DNA from: Sedimentitalea arenosa
GTDB lineage: Bacteria; Pseudomonadota; Alphaproteobacteria; Rhodobacterales; Rhodobacteraceae
DNA: 64,000 nt
Assembly (NCBI RefSeq): GCF_016428585.1
Contig: NZ_JAELVR010000001.1
Span: 248,001 to 312,000 of the forward strand
Reading direction: 5' to 3'
Under the pieces are notes generated by a model. The model was not told the origin of the DNA. It worked only from the letters and a program-made list of their open reading frames with translations, and ran no database searches. Positions 45,328 through 55,261 of this stretch are shown piece after piece. Every line of letters starts with the position of its first letter. The stretch's first letter is position 1. Position numbers and translations under genes: made by a program.

Positions 45328-45463
45328 CGGATGCATGTCCTCGCGGTTGTTGGGGCACCATTCACCATGCTGAGCATTTCGGAACCCGACCGATTCCTTG
45401 CATACACGGGAGCTATCGACCGTTAGATTGTGGTCTGTTTCCAAACACGCCATTAACGACGCC

Positions 45464-46159
45464 ATGAAAAATACCAAAATTTCTTCTGACCGGCCGGTCA
45501 CACTGGTCGGTGGCGGTGACCTCGGTCGTGACGATCTGGAGGACGCCCTGCGGCGTGCGCCTCTGCTCGTGGCGGCCGATGGCGGGGTCGCGCACGCGCT
45601 TGAGGCGGGTCATGTGCCGAGCGCGGTCATCGGCGATCTCGACAGTCTGCGGGAGAGTGACCGGACGCAACTACCGCAGGATCGGATCTTCAGGATCTCC
45701 GAGCAGGAAACTACGGATTTCGACAAGGCGTTGCGTCATGTCTCGGCGCCGATCGTACTGGCCGTCGGGTTTCTTGGCGGTCGACTGGACCATCAGCTCG
45801 CCGCGCTGAACGTGCTGGTAAGGTATCCTGTGCGACCGTGTATTCTGATCGGGCCGGGGGAGATCGTTTTTCACCTTCCGTCATCCCTGACGATCGACCT
45901 TGTGGACGGCGATATTGTCTCGCTGTTTCCGATGGGGCGTGTCACGGGACGGTCGGAGGGATTGGCCTGGCCCATCGACGGATTGACGCTGGACCCCACG
46001 GAACGCATCGGAACGTCGAACCGGGCGTTGGGTCAGGTGCGGATATCGACCGACGGTCCCGGTTTGCTCGCGATCCTACCGCGCGCCGCGCTGGATGCCG
46101 TCATGCGGGCGATTGAATCGTCGCGGACTTCGCCTCCCGGACAACGGCTCGGGCGATGA
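45464..46159 (+). CDS. Thiamine pyrophosphokinase
   Basis: Transfers pyrophosphate from ATP to thiamine. 231 residues. Conserved TPK motifs: ADGGVAHAL, GDLDSL, TDFDKAL and FLGGRLDHQLAALN. ATG at 45464 lacks a clear ribosome site; an upstream in-frame start at 45398 overlaps the divergent gene's promoter. Its 3' end overlaps the convergent DMT gene by 59 bp. No TPP riboswitch is evident upstream. Confidence 0.9.
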   Translation: MKNTKISSDRPVTLVGGGDLGRDDLEDALRRAPLLVAADGGVAHALEAGHVPSAVIGDLDSLRESDRTQLPQDRIFRISEQETTDFDKALRHVSAPIVLAVGFLGGRLDHQLAALNVLVRYPVRPCILIGPGEIVFHLPSSLTIDLVDGDIVSLFPMGRVTGRSEGLAWPIDGLTLDPTERIGTSNRALGQVRISTDGPGLLAILPRAALDAVMRAIESSRTSPPGQRLGR

Positions 46160-47084
46160 TCTGCTCGCGAATGACGATGTAGAGACCGGCACCAATCGTG
46201 ATGCAGATCCCGACGCTGGCCAAGGCGTTCGGCAGGTCTCGGAAGATCAACCACCCGATCACCGTCGCCACGGGAATCTCGAGATACTGCATCGGAGCCA
46301 CCGTGGCCGAAGGTGCAAATTTGAGCGACCAGGTCATCAGCAGATGGGCCAGCGTGCCGAGGATGCCGATGGCCAGCAGCAGACCCCAATCCGATGCGGT
46401 GGGGGCCATGAAGGACAGCGAGGGCCAGCCGATCAGGTCGCCTGCGAACAGCACCGGCAACATGCCGATGGTCGCGATGACGCCGCTGATGGCCTGAAGT
46501 CCGATGGGGTCCGTCTCCTTGGCGATCTGACGCGTCACCAGCATGAAGAACGAGAATATGACAGCGACCGCAAGCGGCAGCAGAGCCGGCCATCCGACCT
46601 CGGCAAAGCTCGGCTGAACGACAAGGAGCGTGCCCAGAAAACCGACGACGCAGGCGAGCAGACGCCGCGTTCCGACCTCTTCGTCGAGAATGTACTTGCC
46701 GAGCAGAAGCATGATGAAAGGCATCACGAAGGCGATCGCCACCGCATCCGCGAGTGGCAGATACTTGAGCGCCGTGAACATCGCTCCGATCCCCGCGATG
46801 TGCAGGACGGTGCGAAGCACCACCAGCCGGAACACCCGCGCGTTCATGCGCCAGACCCGTCCAGCCATGAGCACGATCGGTATCAGGATGATCGCCTGGA
46901 TGCCGAAGCGCACCAGAAGCAACTGTCCCAGCGGGACCGATTGTCCCAGGAGTTTGGCGACCGCGTCGCCCATTGGCGCCACGATGCAGAATCCCAGCAT
47001 CAAGAGAACGCCCAGGACGGGCCGATCAGCATACATGCCGGTTACGTTAGCGAGGTTCGCAAATGATGCAAGCAAAGGTTGCAT
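46101..47084 (-). CDS. EamA/DMT-family drug/metabolite transporter
   Basis: About 310-327 residues, ten predicted transmembrane helices in two EamA repeats; the first contains GDAVAKLLGQSVPLGQLLLVRFGIQ, the second SGVIATIGMLPVLF and QYLEIPVATVIGWLIF. Exports or imports small metabolites; substrate unknown. The start may be the ATG at 47036 (MYADRPVLG) rather than 47084, since the first 16 residues lack homology-like character. Overlaps thiamine pyrophosphokinase end-to-end. Confidence 0.88.
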   Translation of the reverse strand: MQPLLASFANLANVTGMYADRPVLGVLLMLGFCIVAPMGDAVAKLLGQSVPLGQLLLVRFGIQAIILIPIVLMAGRVWRMNARVFRLVVLRTVLHIAGIGAMFTALKYLPLADAVAIAFVMPFIMLLLGKYILDEEVGTRRLLACVVGFLGTLLVVQPSFAEVGWPALLPLAVAVIFSFFMLVTRQIAKETDPIGLQAISGVIATIGMLPVLFAGDLIGWPSLSFMAPTASDWGLLLAIGILGTLAHLLMTWSLKFAPSATVAPMQYLEIPVATVIGWLIFRDLPNALASVGICITIGAGLYIVIREQIIARAVVREAKSATIQSPA

Positions 47085-47130
47085 TGACCGAAGGTCAATC
47101 GAAAGACCCTCCGTCGCACCCTTCAGAAGG

Positions 47131-48504
47131 TCAGCAATTGGGCACGTTGACGGCCAGCCCGCCCAGCGAGGTTTCCTTGTATTTCTCGCTCATGTCCATG
47201 CCGGTCTGACGCATCGTTTCGATGCAGGCGTCGAGCGGGACAAGGTGTGTTCCGTCGCCGCGCAGGGCGATGCTGGCGGCGCTGACCGCCTTGATCGCGC
47301 CCATCGCGTTGCGCTCGATGCACGGCACCTGGACCAGGCCTTTGACCGGATCACAGGTCATGCCGAGGTGGTGCTCCAACGCGATTTCGGCAGCGTTTTC
47401 AACCTGCCCGGGCGTGCCGCCCATCACGGCGCAGAGCCCGGCCGCCGCCATGGCCGAGGCGCTTCCGACTTCCGCCTGGCAACCCGCCTCGGCGCCCGAA
47501 ATGGATGCGTTGTACTTCACGAGGCCGCCGATCGCGGCCGCCGTCAGCAAGAAATCCTCGATGTGGGCGGTCGAGGCGCCGGGGACGTGATCGAGGTAAT
47601 ATCTTAGCGTAGCCGGCAGAACACCGGCAGCTCCGTTCGTCGGTGCGGTGACGACCTGGCCGCCGGCGGCGTTCTCCTCGTTCACGGCCATCGCATAAAC
47701 GCTCATCCAGTCGTTGATGGTGTGCGGCGCGGTCAGGTTCATGCCGCGCTCTGCCTGAAGTGCATCGTGAATCGCCTTGGCGCGACGTTTTACCATCAAC
47801 CCGCCGGGCAGGATGCCGTCGCTGTTCAGACCGCGATCGACGCAGTCGTTCATGACCTGCCAGAGCCGCTGCGTGCCCTTGTTCAGATTGGCTTCGCCAC
47901 CGCGCGCGATTTCGTTGGCCCGTTTCATGGCAGCGATCGACTTGCCGCTTGCCCTTGCCATTTCGAGCATTTCAGCAGCGGATTTGAAGGGGAACGGGAC
48001 GGGCGCGCCTGCATCGGTGGCCTTGCCGGCTGCAAGCTCATCTTCGGTCATCACGAAGCCTCCGCCGATCGAATAATAGATCTGCTGCAGGATGACGTCA
48101 CCCTGCGCATCGGTCGCGATCAGGATCATTCCGTTGGCGTGGCCGGGAAGCGTACGGTCGTAGTCGAAAACCAGGTCGGTCGCCGGGTTGAACTTCAGAT
48201 CGCCAAGACCCTCCGGACTCACCATGTGCCGTGACTTTATGTCGGCCAGGGCGCAGGCGGCCGCCTCGGCATCGTAGGTTTCGGGATGAAACCCGGCGAG
48301 ACCGAGGATCGTGGCCTTGTCCGTCGCATGTCCGACCCCGGTGAAGGCGAGGCTGCCATGCAGCGACGCGCGCAGGCCCGCGAAACGGAAGGGCGAGGCG
48401 CGCATCTGGTCCAGGAACCGCGCCGCGGCGACCATTGGTCCCATCGTGTGGGAGGAGGAGGGACCGATACCCACCTTGAACATATCGAAAACGGAAAGAA
48501 ACAT
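47131..48504 (-). CDS. sdaA: L-serine ammonia-lyase, iron-sulfur type
   Basis: Deaminates serine to pyruvate using a [4Fe-4S] cluster. 457 residues, single-chain type with an N-terminal beta domain ([15 protein letters not shown]) and catalytic alpha domain; cluster-binding cysteines lie in [27 protein letters not shown], and the C-terminal NVPNC tail that acts as a competing ligand in homologues. ATG at 48504. Gap of 46 nt to the DMT gene on the same strand. Confidence 0.95.
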   Translation of the reverse strand: MFLSVFDMFKVGIGPSSSHTMGPMVAAARFLDQMRASPFRFAGLRASLHGSLAFTGVGHATDKATILGLAGFHPETYDAEAAACALADIKSRHMVSPEGLGDLKFNPATDLVFDYDRTLPGHANGMILIATDAQGDVILQQIYYSIGGGFVMTEDELAAGKATDAGAPVPFPFKSAAEMLEMARASGKSIAAMKRANEIARGGEANLNKGTQRLWQVMNDCVDRGLNSDGILPGGLMVKRRAKAIHDALQAERGMNLTAPHTINDWMSVYAMAVNEENAAGGQVVTAPTNGAAGVLPATLRYYLDHVPGASTAHIEDFLLTAAAIGGLVKYNASISGAEAGCQAEVGSASAMAAAGLCAVMGGTPGQVENAAEIALEHHLGMTCDPVKGLVQVPCIERNAMGAIKAVSAASIALRGDGTHLVPLDACIETMRQTGMDMSEKYKETSLGGLAVNVPNC

Positions 48505-48749
48505 TCAGGTTGGACTCTCTTACGGCAGGACAAGATGATCGGCGACGCGATGACGGCGGTGAATCGTATTGGGCAACGTTATGTCATGACCTGTGGTCTA
48601 TGCTGTTTCGTTCCGAAACCCGAGGTCAAAAGCGACATGGCCAACAGGATTGCGAAGCCGTCGCCCGATCGGCAGGCGTTGCCAAATTCGCCTCTCGCCC
48701 CTCGGAGGCAACTGTCCTATAAGGCCCTGAACCGTACGGAGACCCGCTC

Positions 48750-49538
48750 ATGACAGCAGAGATGTCGCCTATCGACAAGGCCAAGTTCGTCGCCGCGAAA
48801 CGCGCATCCGATCTCGTCGAGACCGGGATGCGTATCGGGTTGGGAACCGGCAGCACGGCGGCATGGCTGGTGCGGTGTCTCGGAGAGAGAGTGCGCGATC
48901 AGGGACTGCGTATCCGCGCGGTGGCGACGTCGACACGGACGGCCGCTTTGGCGCGCGAGGTCGGTATCGACGTGATCGCGCTGGACGAGGCCGGATGGCT
49001 CGACCTTACAATCGACGGTGCCGACGAGTTCGATGGCGATCTCAACCTGATCAAGGGCGGGGGCGGAGCGCTGCTGCAGGAGAAGATCGTCGCCACCGCG
49101 TCCGATCGGATGGTCGTGATCGCCGATGCCGGCAAGGAAGTCGAGAAACTGGGCGCCTTTCCGTTGCCGGTCGAAGTCATTCCCTTTGGCTGGAAAGCGA
49201 CTCAGAAGATGATAGAGGAAATGCTGGTGTCCATGGACGTGCTGGGGCGCAAGACCAGCCTTCGCATGGACCAGGATGCGCCTTTCGTGACGGACGAGGG
49301 CAACCGCATTCTCGACCTGCATCTCAACCGGATCGGCAACGCGCGCCAGTTGGCGCTGGCGTTGAACCAGGTGCCCGGCGTGGTCGAGAACGGGCTTTTC
49401 ATCGACATTTGCGACGCGGTTGTGATCGGCCACGGCGACGGGCGGGTCGATCTGCGCGACATCAACGCGGGCACGGTCGAGCATGACCGGCTGGACCTCG
49501 GGGAAAGCGACAACCTGTTCAGTGATCTCGCCGACTGA
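48750..49538 (+). CDS. rpiA: Ribose-5-phosphate isomerase A
   Basis: Interconverts ribose- and ribulose-5-phosphate in the pentose phosphate pathway. 262 residues, somewhat longer than E. coli RpiA. Motifs GLGTGSTAAWLV, TSTRTAALA, DGADEFDGDLNLIKGGGGALLQEKIVA are intact. ATG at 48750 after CGGAGA. Twelve nucleotides before gor on the same strand: NADPH-supplying pathway beside an NADPH consumer. Confidence 0.97.
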   Translation: MTAEMSPIDKAKFVAAKRASDLVETGMRIGLGTGSTAAWLVRCLGERVRDQGLRIRAVATSTRTAALAREVGIDVIALDEAGWLDLTIDGADEFDGDLNLIKGGGGALLQEKIVATASDRMVVIADAGKEVEKLGAFPLPVEVIPFGWKATQKMIEEMLVSMDVLGRKTSLRMDQDAPFVTDEGNRILDLHLNRIGNARQLALALNQVPGVVENGLFIDICDAVVIGHGDGRVDLRDINAGTVEHDRLDLGESDNLFSDLAD

Positions 49539-49549
49539 AAGGACTGCAA

Positions 49550-51016
49550 ATGAGTTTTGACTACGACCTGTTCGTCATCGGCGGAGGCTCTGGCGGCGTC
49601 CGCGCTGCGCGGGTGGCCGCGGGCGAGGCGGGCGCTAAGGTGGGCCTTGCCGAATCCGATAGATACGGCGGCACATGCGTGATCCGGGGCTGCGTCCCCA
49701 AGAAGCTGATGGTTTTCGCGTCGGGCTATGGCGCCATGCCGGCCGAGGCGCGTGAATACGGCTGGGACATCGCGGATGGCGCGTTCGACTGGACGGCCTT
49801 TCGCACCAAGCTGAACAAGGAACTCGACCGGCTCGAAGGGGTGTATCGCAACCTGTTGAAGAATTCGAGCGTCGATACGTTCGATGCCCGCGCGACGTTG
49901 AAGGATGCTCATACGGTCGAACTGTCCTCCGGCGAATGCTTCACCGCAAAGCATATCCTCGTTGCGACTGGAGGGCATCCGGTGCGTCCCGACATGCCAA
50001 ACGCGGATCTCGGCATCGTGTCCGACGATATCTTTCACCTGCCCGACCTGCCCAAGTCTATCCTGATCATCGGTGGGGGGTATATCGCCTGCGAATTCGC
50101 CTGCATCCTGCACGGGCTCGGCGTTCAGGTCACCCAGTACTACCGGGGCGCGCAGATCCTGCGTGGTTTCGATGACGAAGCACGTGGGCTCGTGGCCGAC
50201 TCGATGCGCGAGCGGGGCATAGACCTGCATCTGGGTACCAACGTTGTCGAAATGACGCGCGCCGACGCGGATCATGCGCTCAGCCACTCCGGGACCAACT
50301 CTGACGCGGCCATGGGCCCGGCGGCGCAGGACCGGGACGTGCCGACGCGCGACGATGGCGGGGCAGGCAAGGGTGGCCCTGTCTGGGTCAAGTCCACAAA
50401 CGGCACCGAGCGGGTGTTTGACATGGTGCTCTTCGCCACCGGTCGCGATCCCAATGCACGGGACATGGGGCTCGAAAAGATCGGTGTCGAAATCGGGCGC
50501 CGTGGCGAGATCGTCGTGGACAAGTACAGCCAGACCGCGGTGCCCTCGATCTATGCGATCGGCGACGTGACCAACCGGGTGAACCTCACCCCTGTGGCGA
50601 TCCGTGAAGGCATGGCCTTCGTGGAGACCGTGTTCAAGGGCAACCCGACGCCAGTTGACCACGAACTTGTCGCCAGCGCGATCTTCACCCAGCCCGAAAT
50701 GGGGACGGTGGGCCTGAGCGAAGAAGAGGCGCGCGACCGCGAGCCGGTCGATATCTATTGCACCAGCTTCAGGCCGATGCAGTCGGCCTTCGCCGGCCAC
50801 TCGGACCGCGTCTTGATGAAGCTGGTCGTGAGCAAGGCCAGCCGGAAAGTCCTGGGATGCCACATCGTAGCGCCCGATGCGGGCGAGATGATCCAGCTTG
50901 CGGGCATCGCCATCAAGATGGGGGCAACAAAGGAGGACTTCGATCGCACGGTTGCGGTTCATCCGACGATGTCCGAAGAGATCGTGACGATGAGAACCCC
51001 GATGCGCAGTGCCTGA
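49550..51016 (+). CDS. gor: Glutathione-disulfide reductase with an extra loop
   Basis: NADPH-dependent flavoenzyme. 488 residues, versus about 450 usually. FAD motif DLFVIGGGSGGVRAARVA, redox disulfide GGTCVIRGCVPKKLM, NADPH motif GGGYIACEFACILHGLG, and the C-terminal HPTMSEE catalytic histidine are intact. The extra length is a Gly/Ala/Asp-rich insertion around residues 243-285 (SGTNSDAAMGPAAQDRDVP onward), at the end of the NADPH domain. ATG after AAAGGA. Confidence 0.95.
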   Translation: MSFDYDLFVIGGGSGGVRAARVAAGEAGAKVGLAESDRYGGTCVIRGCVPKKLMVFASGYGAMPAEAREYGWDIADGAFDWTAFRTKLNKELDRLEGVYRNLLKNSSVDTFDARATLKDAHTVELSSGECFTAKHILVATGGHPVRPDMPNADLGIVSDDIFHLPDLPKSILIIGGGYIACEFACILHGLGVQVTQYYRGAQILRGFDDEARGLVADSMRERGIDLHLGTNVVEMTRADADHALSHSGTNSDAAMGPAAQDRDVPTRDDGGAGKGGPVWVKSTNGTERVFDMVLFATGRDPNARDMGLEKIGVEIGRRGEIVVDKYSQTAVPSIYAIGDVTNRVNLTPVAIREGMAFVETVFKGNPTPVDHELVASAIFTQPEMGTVGLSEEEARDREPVDIYCTSFRPMQSAFAGHSDRVLMKLVVSKASRKVLGCHIVAPDAGEMIQLAGIAIKMGATKEDFDRTVAVHPTMSEEIVTMRTPMRSA

Positions 51017-51101
51017 CCAATTTAGTCTTGAATATTCACGACGCGCATACAGGTAACACGACAGAGCCGCGACGCGCGGCATAGGAAGGGAAAGCAACAA
51101 T

Positions 51102-52259
51102 ATGGCGGGCAACAGCGGTGGCCCCTGGGGGGGCGGAGGCTCCTCCGGTGGAGGCGACAACGACGGAAGAAACGGCAGCGGCAACAACGGCGGTGGGCGC
51201 CGGCCCGGCGGCGACGGGCCGCAAATTCCGGAAATCGACGATCTGGTGAAGAAAGGCCAGGAGCAGCTGCGCGTCCTCATGGGCGGCCGTGGCGGCTCGG
51301 GGCAGGGCGGCGGCGGTGGCCGCGGTTCCGGCGGCGGCGGGCCGCTCTTCACCAAGGGTACGATCGGGCTTGCCGTGGTCGCCGGCGCGGTGCTCTGGGG
51401 CCTAGCCAGCTTTTATACGGTCAAGCCGGAAGAGCAGTCGGTCGAACTGTTTCTCGGCGAGTTCTACGCCATCGGACAACCAGGTCTGAACTTTGCACCC
51501 TGGCCCCTGGTCACGGCAGAGGTCATTCCGGTGACCCGCGAACAGACCGAAGACATGGGTGGCAACCGGGGCGGCAATGACGGCCTGATGCTGACCGGCG
51601 ACGAGAACGTGGTCGACATCGACTACCAGGTTGTCTGGAACATCAACGATCCGGCGAAGTACCTGTTCAACCTCGCCGACCCGCGCCAGACCATTCAGGC
51701 GGTTTCGGAATCGGCCATGCGCGAGATCATCGCGCAGTCGGAACTGGCCCCGATCCTGAACCGTGACCGGGGAATCATCGGCGATCGTCTTCAGGATCTC
51801 ATCCAGATCACGCTCGACAGCTATGACAGCGGCGTGAACATCATCCGCGTCAACTTCGACAAGGCCGACCCGCCCGAAAAGGTCATCGATGCGTTTCGCG
51901 ACGTTCAAGCCGCCGCCCAGGAGCGGGACCGCCTGCAGAACGTGGCCGATGCCTATGCCAACCGGGTTCTGGCCGAGGCGCGCGGTGAAGCCGCGCAGCT
52001 CCTGGAAGAGGCCGAGGGCTATCGCGCTCGCGTCGTCAACGAAGCGACCGGTGAGGCCAGCCGTTTCTCGGCGGTTCTCGAAGAATACGAGAAAGCTCCG
52101 GAAGTGACGCGCAAGCGTCTCTATCTGGAAACCATGGAGCAGGTCCTGGGTGGTCTGAACAAGATCATCATCGACGAAAACTCCGGTGGCTCGGGCGTCG
52201 TGCCCTATCTTCCACTCAATGAACTGCGCCAACCAAGCTCAACTGGAGGAACGAACTGA
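51102..52259 (+). CDS. hflK: Membrane protease modulator HflK
   Basis: Band-7/SPFH protein that with HflC encloses FtsH. 385 residues. N-terminal Gly/Asn/Ser-rich cytoplasmic region (residues 1-85), one transmembrane helix (IGLAVVAGAVLWGLASFY), SPFH domain (PEEQSVELFLGEFYAIGQPGLNFAPWP), coiled coil (QERDRLQNVADAYANRVLAEARGEAAQL). Stop overlaps the hflC ATG. Confidence 0.96.
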   Translation: MAGNSGGPWGGGGSSGGGDNDGRNGSGNNGGGRRPGGDGPQIPEIDDLVKKGQEQLRVLMGGRGGSGQGGGGGRGSGGGGPLFTKGTIGLAVVAGAVLWGLASFYTVKPEEQSVELFLGEFYAIGQPGLNFAPWPLVTAEVIPVTREQTEDMGGNRGGNDGLMLTGDENVVDIDYQVVWNINDPAKYLFNLADPRQTIQAVSESAMREIIAQSELAPILNRDRGIIGDRLQDLIQITLDSYDSGVNIIRVNFDKADPPEKVIDAFRDVQAAAQERDRLQNVADAYANRVLAEARGEAAQLLEEAEGYRARVVNEATGEASRFSAVLEEYEKAPEVTRKRLYLETMEQVLGGLNKIIIDENSGGSGVVPYLPLNELRQPSSTGGTN

Positions 52260-53146
52260 TGCGGAAAACCACATTTCTTCTTCCCATTCTGGTCATCGCA
52301 GTCGCAGCCCTGCTGTCGTCGATCTTCATCGTCGACGAGCGCGAGAAGGCCTTGGTCCTGCAGTTCGGTCGCGTCGTTGCGGTCAAGGAAGATCCGGGCC
52401 TCGCCTTCAAGATTCCGCTGATCCAGGAAGTCGTACGTTATGACGACCGGATCCTGTCGCGGGACGTCGAGCCGCTGGAAGTCACTCCTCTGGATGACCG
52501 TCGTCTTGTCGTCGACGCCTTCGCGCGCTACCGGATCAGCGACGTCAACCAGTTTCGCCAAGCGGTCGGTGTCGGCGGCATTGCCATCGCCGAAAACCGG
52601 CTGGACTCGATCCTCCGCGCCGAAACGCGGGAAGTTCTGGGTTCGGTCAGTTCCAAGGATATCCTGAGTTCCGACCGTGCGGCTCTCATGCTGCGCATCC
52701 GCAACGCGGCGATCGCCGAAGCGCGCGGACTTGGGATCGACATCATCGACGTGCGCCTGAAGGCGACAGACCTGCCGACGCAGAACCTCGAGGCGACGTT
52801 CGAACGGATGCGCGCTGAACGGGAACGGGAAGCGACGGACGAACGCGCGCGCGGTAACGAAGCCGCCCAGCGGGTGCGGGCCCAGGCCGATCGGACCGTG
52901 GTCGAACTCGTTTCCGAAGCTCAGCGGGAAGCCGAGATCATCCGAGGCGAGGCGGACGCGCTGCGTAACAACATCTTCGCGCAAGCCTTTGGCCGGGATG
53001 AGGAGTTCTTCGAGTTCTACCGCTCGCTCACGGCGTATCAGCGGGCGCTTCAGGGCAGCAACTCCTCGATGGTGATGAACCCGGATTCCGAGTTCTTCAA
53101 CTATCTTCGCTCACCCACTGGCGAGTCGTCGGCGCCACAGGAGTAG
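52259..53146 (+). CDS. hflC: Membrane protease modulator HflC
   Basis: 295 residues. N-terminal membrane anchor (FLLPILVIAVAALLSSIFIV), SPFH domain (ALVLQFGRVVAVKEDPGLAFKIP), and C-terminal coiled coil with EREREATDERARGNEAAQRVRAQADR. Partner of HflK in the FtsH holoenzyme; ATG shares the last base of the hflK stop. Confidence 0.96.
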   Translation: MRKTTFLLPILVIAVAALLSSIFIVDEREKALVLQFGRVVAVKEDPGLAFKIPLIQEVVRYDDRILSRDVEPLEVTPLDDRRLVVDAFARYRISDVNQFRQAVGVGGIAIAENRLDSILRAETREVLGSVSSKDILSSDRAALMLRIRNAAIAEARGLGIDIIDVRLKATDLPTQNLEATFERMRAEREREATDERARGNEAAQRVRAQADRTVVELVSEAQREAEIIRGEADALRNNIFAQAFGRDEEFFEFYRSLTAYQRALQGSNSSMVMNPDSEFFNYLRSPTGESSAPQE

Positions 53147-53151
53147 TACCC

Positions 53152-53349
53152 GTGGGCTTCGTTTTCCTGGCCCTCGGGCTGGTTCTGATCGTGGAGGGGC
53201 TGGCCTGGGTGCTGGCCCCTTCCGCTTTGGAGCGTCTGCTTGAAATGCTGCGTGGCGTTCCCGACCAGGTGCGCCGCCAGATCGGCGCGCTCGCCATCGT
53301 CAGCGGATTGTTTCTGTTGTGGATCGCGCAGGCGCTCGGCGCATTCTGA
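53152..53349 (+). CDS. DUF2065 small membrane protein
   Basis: 65 residues, two transmembrane helices (FVFLALGLVLIVEGLAWVL and IGALAIVSGLFLLWIAQAL). GTG start at 53152, five bases after the hflC stop, after GGAG. DUF2065 is regularly found between hflC and degP; function unknown. Confidence 0.9.
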   Translation: MGFVFLALGLVLIVEGLAWVLAPSALERLLEMLRGVPDQVRRQIGALAIVSGLFLLWIAQALGAF

Positions 53350-53509
53350 CCGCCCGCCACCTCATGCCCGCACCGGTTGGACTTTCACATCCGCTTGAAA
53401 CGGTGCAACACTGTTTGCGGGCCGCGACAATGCGCCTACATTGTTCCCCAAGCAAGGCGCTGGCCCGGCAAAGGCGCAGCGCCGCTGCAATTCAAAAGGA
53501 GACGGCACA

Positions 53510-54991
53510 GTGAAGCCCCAGGCAATCGCAATTACAGGTCGACATTCGAATGACGCCGGGGCCCTCGTGCGGCTGGTCTGGCTGTCCGCGCTCGCGGTGG
53601 TGTTCGTGCTGATGCAGGCGCTTGCAGCACAGGCGCGGCCCGAAAGCCTCGCACCGTTGGCCGAAAAGATAAGCCCTTCGGTGGTGAACATCACGACCTC
53701 GACCACGGTCGAGGGCCGCACGGGGCCGCAGGGCATCGTTCCCGACGGCTCGCCCTTCGAGGATTTCTTCCGCGAGTTCCAGGATCGTAACCGGGACGGC
53801 GAAGGTCCGCGTGCACGCCGGTCCTCGGCGCTTGGCTCGGGCTTCGTGATCTCCGAAGACGGTTATGTCGTCACCAACAACCACGTGATCGACGGTGCCG
53901 ACGAAATTCTCGTCGAGTTCTTCTCGGGCGAGGAACTGGCCGCGACAGTTGTGGGCACCGACCCGAACACGGATATCGCCCTGCTCAAGGTCGAATCCGA
54001 CGAACCGCTCCCTTTCGTGAGCTTCGGAGACAGTGACAGCGCACGGGTCGGAGACTGGGTCATCGCCATGGGCAACCCGCTGGGACAGGGGTTTTCCGTC
54101 TCGGCCGGCATCGTGTCGGCGCGCAATCGGGCGCTGTCGGGCACCTATGACGACTACATCCAGACCGACGCGGCGATCAACCGCGGCAACTCGGGCGGTC
54201 CGCTCTTCAACATGGACGGCGAGGTTGTCGGCGTGAACACGGCAATCCTTTCGCCCAATGGCGGCTCGATCGGGATCGGCTTCTCGATGGCGTCGAACGT
54301 GGTCACGCGCGTTGTCGACCAGCTGAAGGAATTCGGTGAGACGCGGCGCGGCTGGCTGGGCGTTCGGATTCAGGATGTGACCGATGAAATCGCCGAAGCG
54401 ATGGGCCTCGAGCAGGCCGCTGGCGCGCTCATCACTGATGTACCGGAGGGGCCCGCGAAAGAGGCTGGACTGTTGTCTGGCGACGTGATTCTGACCTTCG
54501 ACGGCGTGGACGTGGCCGACACGCGGGCGCTGGTGCGCCAGGTCGGAAACACCGCTGTCGGCAAGTCGGTCCGGGTCGTGGTGTTCCGGGACGGCGGCAC
54601 GCAAACCGTCATGGTGACGCTTGGCCGCCGCGAAGAAGCCGAAGCCGCCGTTCCTGCCGCGATGCAGGACGACGACACACCCGACGTGAAAGAAAAGACC
54701 GTGCTGGGGATGACCCTCAGCATCCTGACGGACGAGATGCGCGAAGAACTCGGTGTGCCGGATAATCAGAACGGACTGGCGGTCCTGTCCGTCGATGAGC
54801 TTTCCGAGGCTTTCGAGAAGGGTCTGCGCTCCGGTGACATCATCACCGAGGCGGGTCAGCAGAAGGTGGCGTCGCTGGATGAACTGGATGATCGGATCGA
54901 GGAAGCTAAGGAAGCCGGGCGGAAGTCTCTCTTGCTGCTGGTGCGGCGGGGTGGCGACCCACGGTTCGTTGCGCTGAGCTTGGCTGACTGA
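53510..54991 (+). CDS. Periplasmic Do-type serine protease DegP/HtrA
   Basis: 493 residues. N-terminal hydrophobic signal (residues 18-42), trypsin-like domain with His125 (TNNHVIDG), Asp155 (NTDIALL) and Ser228 (NRGNSGGPLF), then two PDZ domains (RGWLGVRIQDV; NGLAVLSVDE). GTG start at 53510 follows AAGGAG. Position after hflKC-DUF2065 is the standard quality-control cluster of these bacteria. A long terminator follows. Confidence 0.95.
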   Translation: MKPQAIAITGRHSNDAGALVRLVWLSALAVVFVLMQALAAQARPESLAPLAEKISPSVVNITTSTTVEGRTGPQGIVPDGSPFEDFFREFQDRNRDGEGPRARRSSALGSGFVISEDGYVVTNNHVIDGADEILVEFFSGEELAATVVGTDPNTDIALLKVESDEPLPFVSFGDSDSARVGDWVIAMGNPLGQGFSVSAGIVSARNRALSGTYDDYIQTDAAINRGNSGGPLFNMDGEVVGVNTAILSPNGGSIGIGFSMASNVVTRVVDQLKEFGETRRGWLGVRIQDVTDEIAEAMGLEQAAGALITDVPEGPAKEAGLLSGDVILTFDGVDVADTRALVRQVGNTAVGKSVRVVVFRDGGTQTVMVTLGRREEAEAAVPAAMQDDDTPDVKEKTVLGMTLSILTDEMREELGVPDNQNGLAVLSVDELSEAFEKGLRSGDIITEAGQQKVASLDELDDRIEEAKEAGRKSLLLLVRRGGDPRFVALSLAD

Positions 54992-55002
54992 CAGAAACCG
55001 GA

Positions 55003-55041
55003 AAAAAAAGAGCCATGTGCATTCGCACATGGCTCTTTCCT
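55003..55041. terminator. Strong bidirectional terminator after degP
   Basis: Fourteen-base perfect stem (55007-55020 with 55025-55038) closed by a 4 nt ATTC loop; eight As precede and TTT ends it, so it can stop transcription in both directions. Confidence 0.92.
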
Positions 55042-55102
55042 CTTGGACCGGTCAGGGGGAGCACACAAGGAAGGACCGGCCCGGGGGATAGTGGCAGGGG
55101 CC

Positions 55103-55261
55103 CTAGGGCCACCTGCCGGGAGGATGCAGCTTTGCCTGTGCTCGGCGGAACTGGTTATCGGTATCCACCAGCCAACTCAGGACGGTTCCAAATGCTCCCT
55201 GCGGCTGCTTCGGAAGAAACGTGCAGGCGCGCTTGCGGAGCTTGGTCGGACGTCGTGTCAT
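55103..55261 (-). CDS. Small basic protein, 52 residues, unknown
   Basis: Open frame ATG 55261 to TAG 55103 behind AAAGGAG at 6 nt. The product starts MTRRPTKLRKRACTFLPKQP, continues QGAFGTVLSWLVDTDNQ and ends FRRAQAKLHPPGRWP. The basic first half and WL...FRRAQAKL segment faintly recall DUF1127 proteins. A direct repeat GGGAACTC (55286-55293, 55301-55308) lies 25-47 bp upstream of the start. Codon choice is GC-rich and plausible. Its 3' side meets the bidirectional terminator. I do not recognise a family. Confidence 0.6.
   Translation of the reverse strand: MTRRPTKLRKRACTFLPKQPQGAFGTVLSWLVDTDNQFRRAQAKLHPPGRWP

Noticed and set aside
45330-45463. Possible TPP riboswitch before thiamine pyrophosphokinase
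   Set aside because: The 136 bp divergent region has no CTGAGA or ACC-CTTTGAA-like THI-box elements that I can recognise.
49202-51355. 717-codon minus-strand frame opposite gor and the hflK start
   Set aside because: Pro-rich nonsense, antisense to two well-identified genes.
53492-55030. 512-codon minus-strand frame opposite degP
   Set aside because: Antisense of a catalytic-triad-bearing HtrA protease; no ribosome site or motif.
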